NCBI GenBank assembly: GCA_040398845.1
Contig: JBBATH010000014.1
Span: 1-64,000, forward strand
Length of the DNA stretch: 64,000 nt
Origin: WLND01 sp040398845
GTDB lineage: Bacteria; Actinomycetota; Actinomycetes; S36-B12
Direction: 5' to 3'
Part shown: piece by piece, positions 63,694 through 64,000 of the stretch
Layout of the letters: every line of letters begins with the position of its first letter
Numbering within the stretch: the stretch's first letter is position 1
The notes under the pieces: model-generated
Database searches by the model: none
Seen by the model: only the letters and a program-made list of their open reading frames with translations
Told to the model about the DNA's origin: nothing
Translations under genes and position numbers: made by a program

Positions 63694-64000
63694 CGTGTTC
63701 CCCATGAGTAGATCTGCTTGCGCAGTTTCAGATAGACGAATGTCTCGGTTGAACGGACTGCTGAGATTGCGCGTATGCGGCGATTGATCACCTCGAGGAG
63801 GTGATCGTCGTCCTCGGCCACGATTTCAGCGAGGATGTCGTATTTGCCAGTGCACACGACGAGGTAGTCGACCTCGACCATGGCCTCAATGATCTCGGCT
63901 ACCGCCTCCACATCGCCTTCGACTTGAATCCCGATCATCGCGGCACGCGAGAACCCCACCTGCATGGGGTCGGTCACGGCCACGATCTGCATGATGCCGG
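63690..64000 (-). CDS. Lrp/AsnC-family regulator, N-terminus outside window
   Basis: The C-terminal RAM ligand-binding domain is complete here (GIMQIVAVTDPMQVGFSRAAMIGIQV; DYLVVCTGKYDILAEIV; RRIRAISAVRSTETFVYLKL); the helix-turn-helix is expected beyond position 64000, since the frame remains open to the window edge. It is probably the regulator of the downstream aminotransferase operon, with which it overlaps by ATGA. Confidence 0.88.
   Translation of the reverse strand, partial: GIMQIVAVTDPMQVGFSRAAMIGIQVEGDVEAVAEIIEAMVEVDYLVVCTGKYDILAEIVAEDDDHLLEVINRRIRAISAVRSTETFVYLKLRKQIYSWGTR

Overview
The window is 64 kb of GC-rich, gene-dense chromosome from an actinobacterium (Actinomycetota). The evidence is gene content and order: an NdgR/LtbR-type IclR regulator divergent from leuCD, a lysine/alanine-tailed HU, a SepIVA-like protein, CofC/FbiD for coenzyme F420, a conserved run rpmB-DAK phosphatase-recG-rsmD-coaD-DUF177-rpmF-rnc-mutM-smc-ftsY-amt-glnB-glnD-ffh-rpsP-khpA-rimM-trmD-rplS-lepB-rnhB, then yraN-comM-dprA-xer-(M23)-rpsB-tsf-pyrH-frr-cdsA-rlmN. 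Many starts are GTG or TTG and many neighbours overlap by 4 bp (ATGA/GTGA). I cannot name the genus from sequence alone. No CRISPR array, transposase or prophage is visible.

Layout. 1-0.1 kb: 3' part of a tRNA-Glu and its terminator. 0.1-3.6 kb: leucine biosynthesis (leuC, leuD) with its IclR regulator and a 7-3-7 palindrome between them, then HU. 3.6-6.0 kb: a small oxidoreductase patch with a short-chain dehydrogenase remnant, an NTF2-like protein and a ketosteroid-dehydrogenase-like flavoprotein. 6.0-11 kb: cofC, plsC, gpsA, a trans-sulfuration PLP enzyme and ddl. 11-21 kb: thiL, a PemK/MazF-like gene, rpmB, the FakA-like kinase, recG, rsmD, coaD, sepIVA-like, DUF177, rpmF, rnc and mutM; a possible plsX relic lies between rpmF and rnc. 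21.5-32 kb: smc, ftsY, the nitrogen cluster amt-glnB-glnD behind GlnR-like boxes, and ffh. 32-37 kb: ribosomal proteins and their maturation factors, two signal peptidases and RNase HII.

36.9-44.3 kb is the main accessory region. An arsenic-resistance island (arsA, arsD with an arsM-derived leader, arsR, arsC, an aquaglyceroporin, an ArsR-ArsC fusion and a second arsC) plus a two-component system separates rnhB from yraN, which are usually close neighbours in actinobacteria. No ArsB or Acr3 arsenite pump is encoded in the window; the aquaglyceroporin is the only candidate exit route.

44.4-54.6 kb returns to the housekeeping backbone (natural-transformation/recombination proteins, translation factors, phospholipid synthesis). 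54.6-64 kb is catabolic: a two-TM-type potassium channel coupled to a propionyl-CoA synthetase, then leftward-reading gcdH-caiB-gntR and lrp-aminotransferase-FMN protein-FAD amine oxidase. Together these suggest breakdown of a diamine, omega-amino acid or lysine-derived compound through glutarate to glutaryl-CoA and crotonyl-CoA. Two TTGG-N2-CCA(A/C) elements upstream of gcdH are a plausible operator for the GntR protein.
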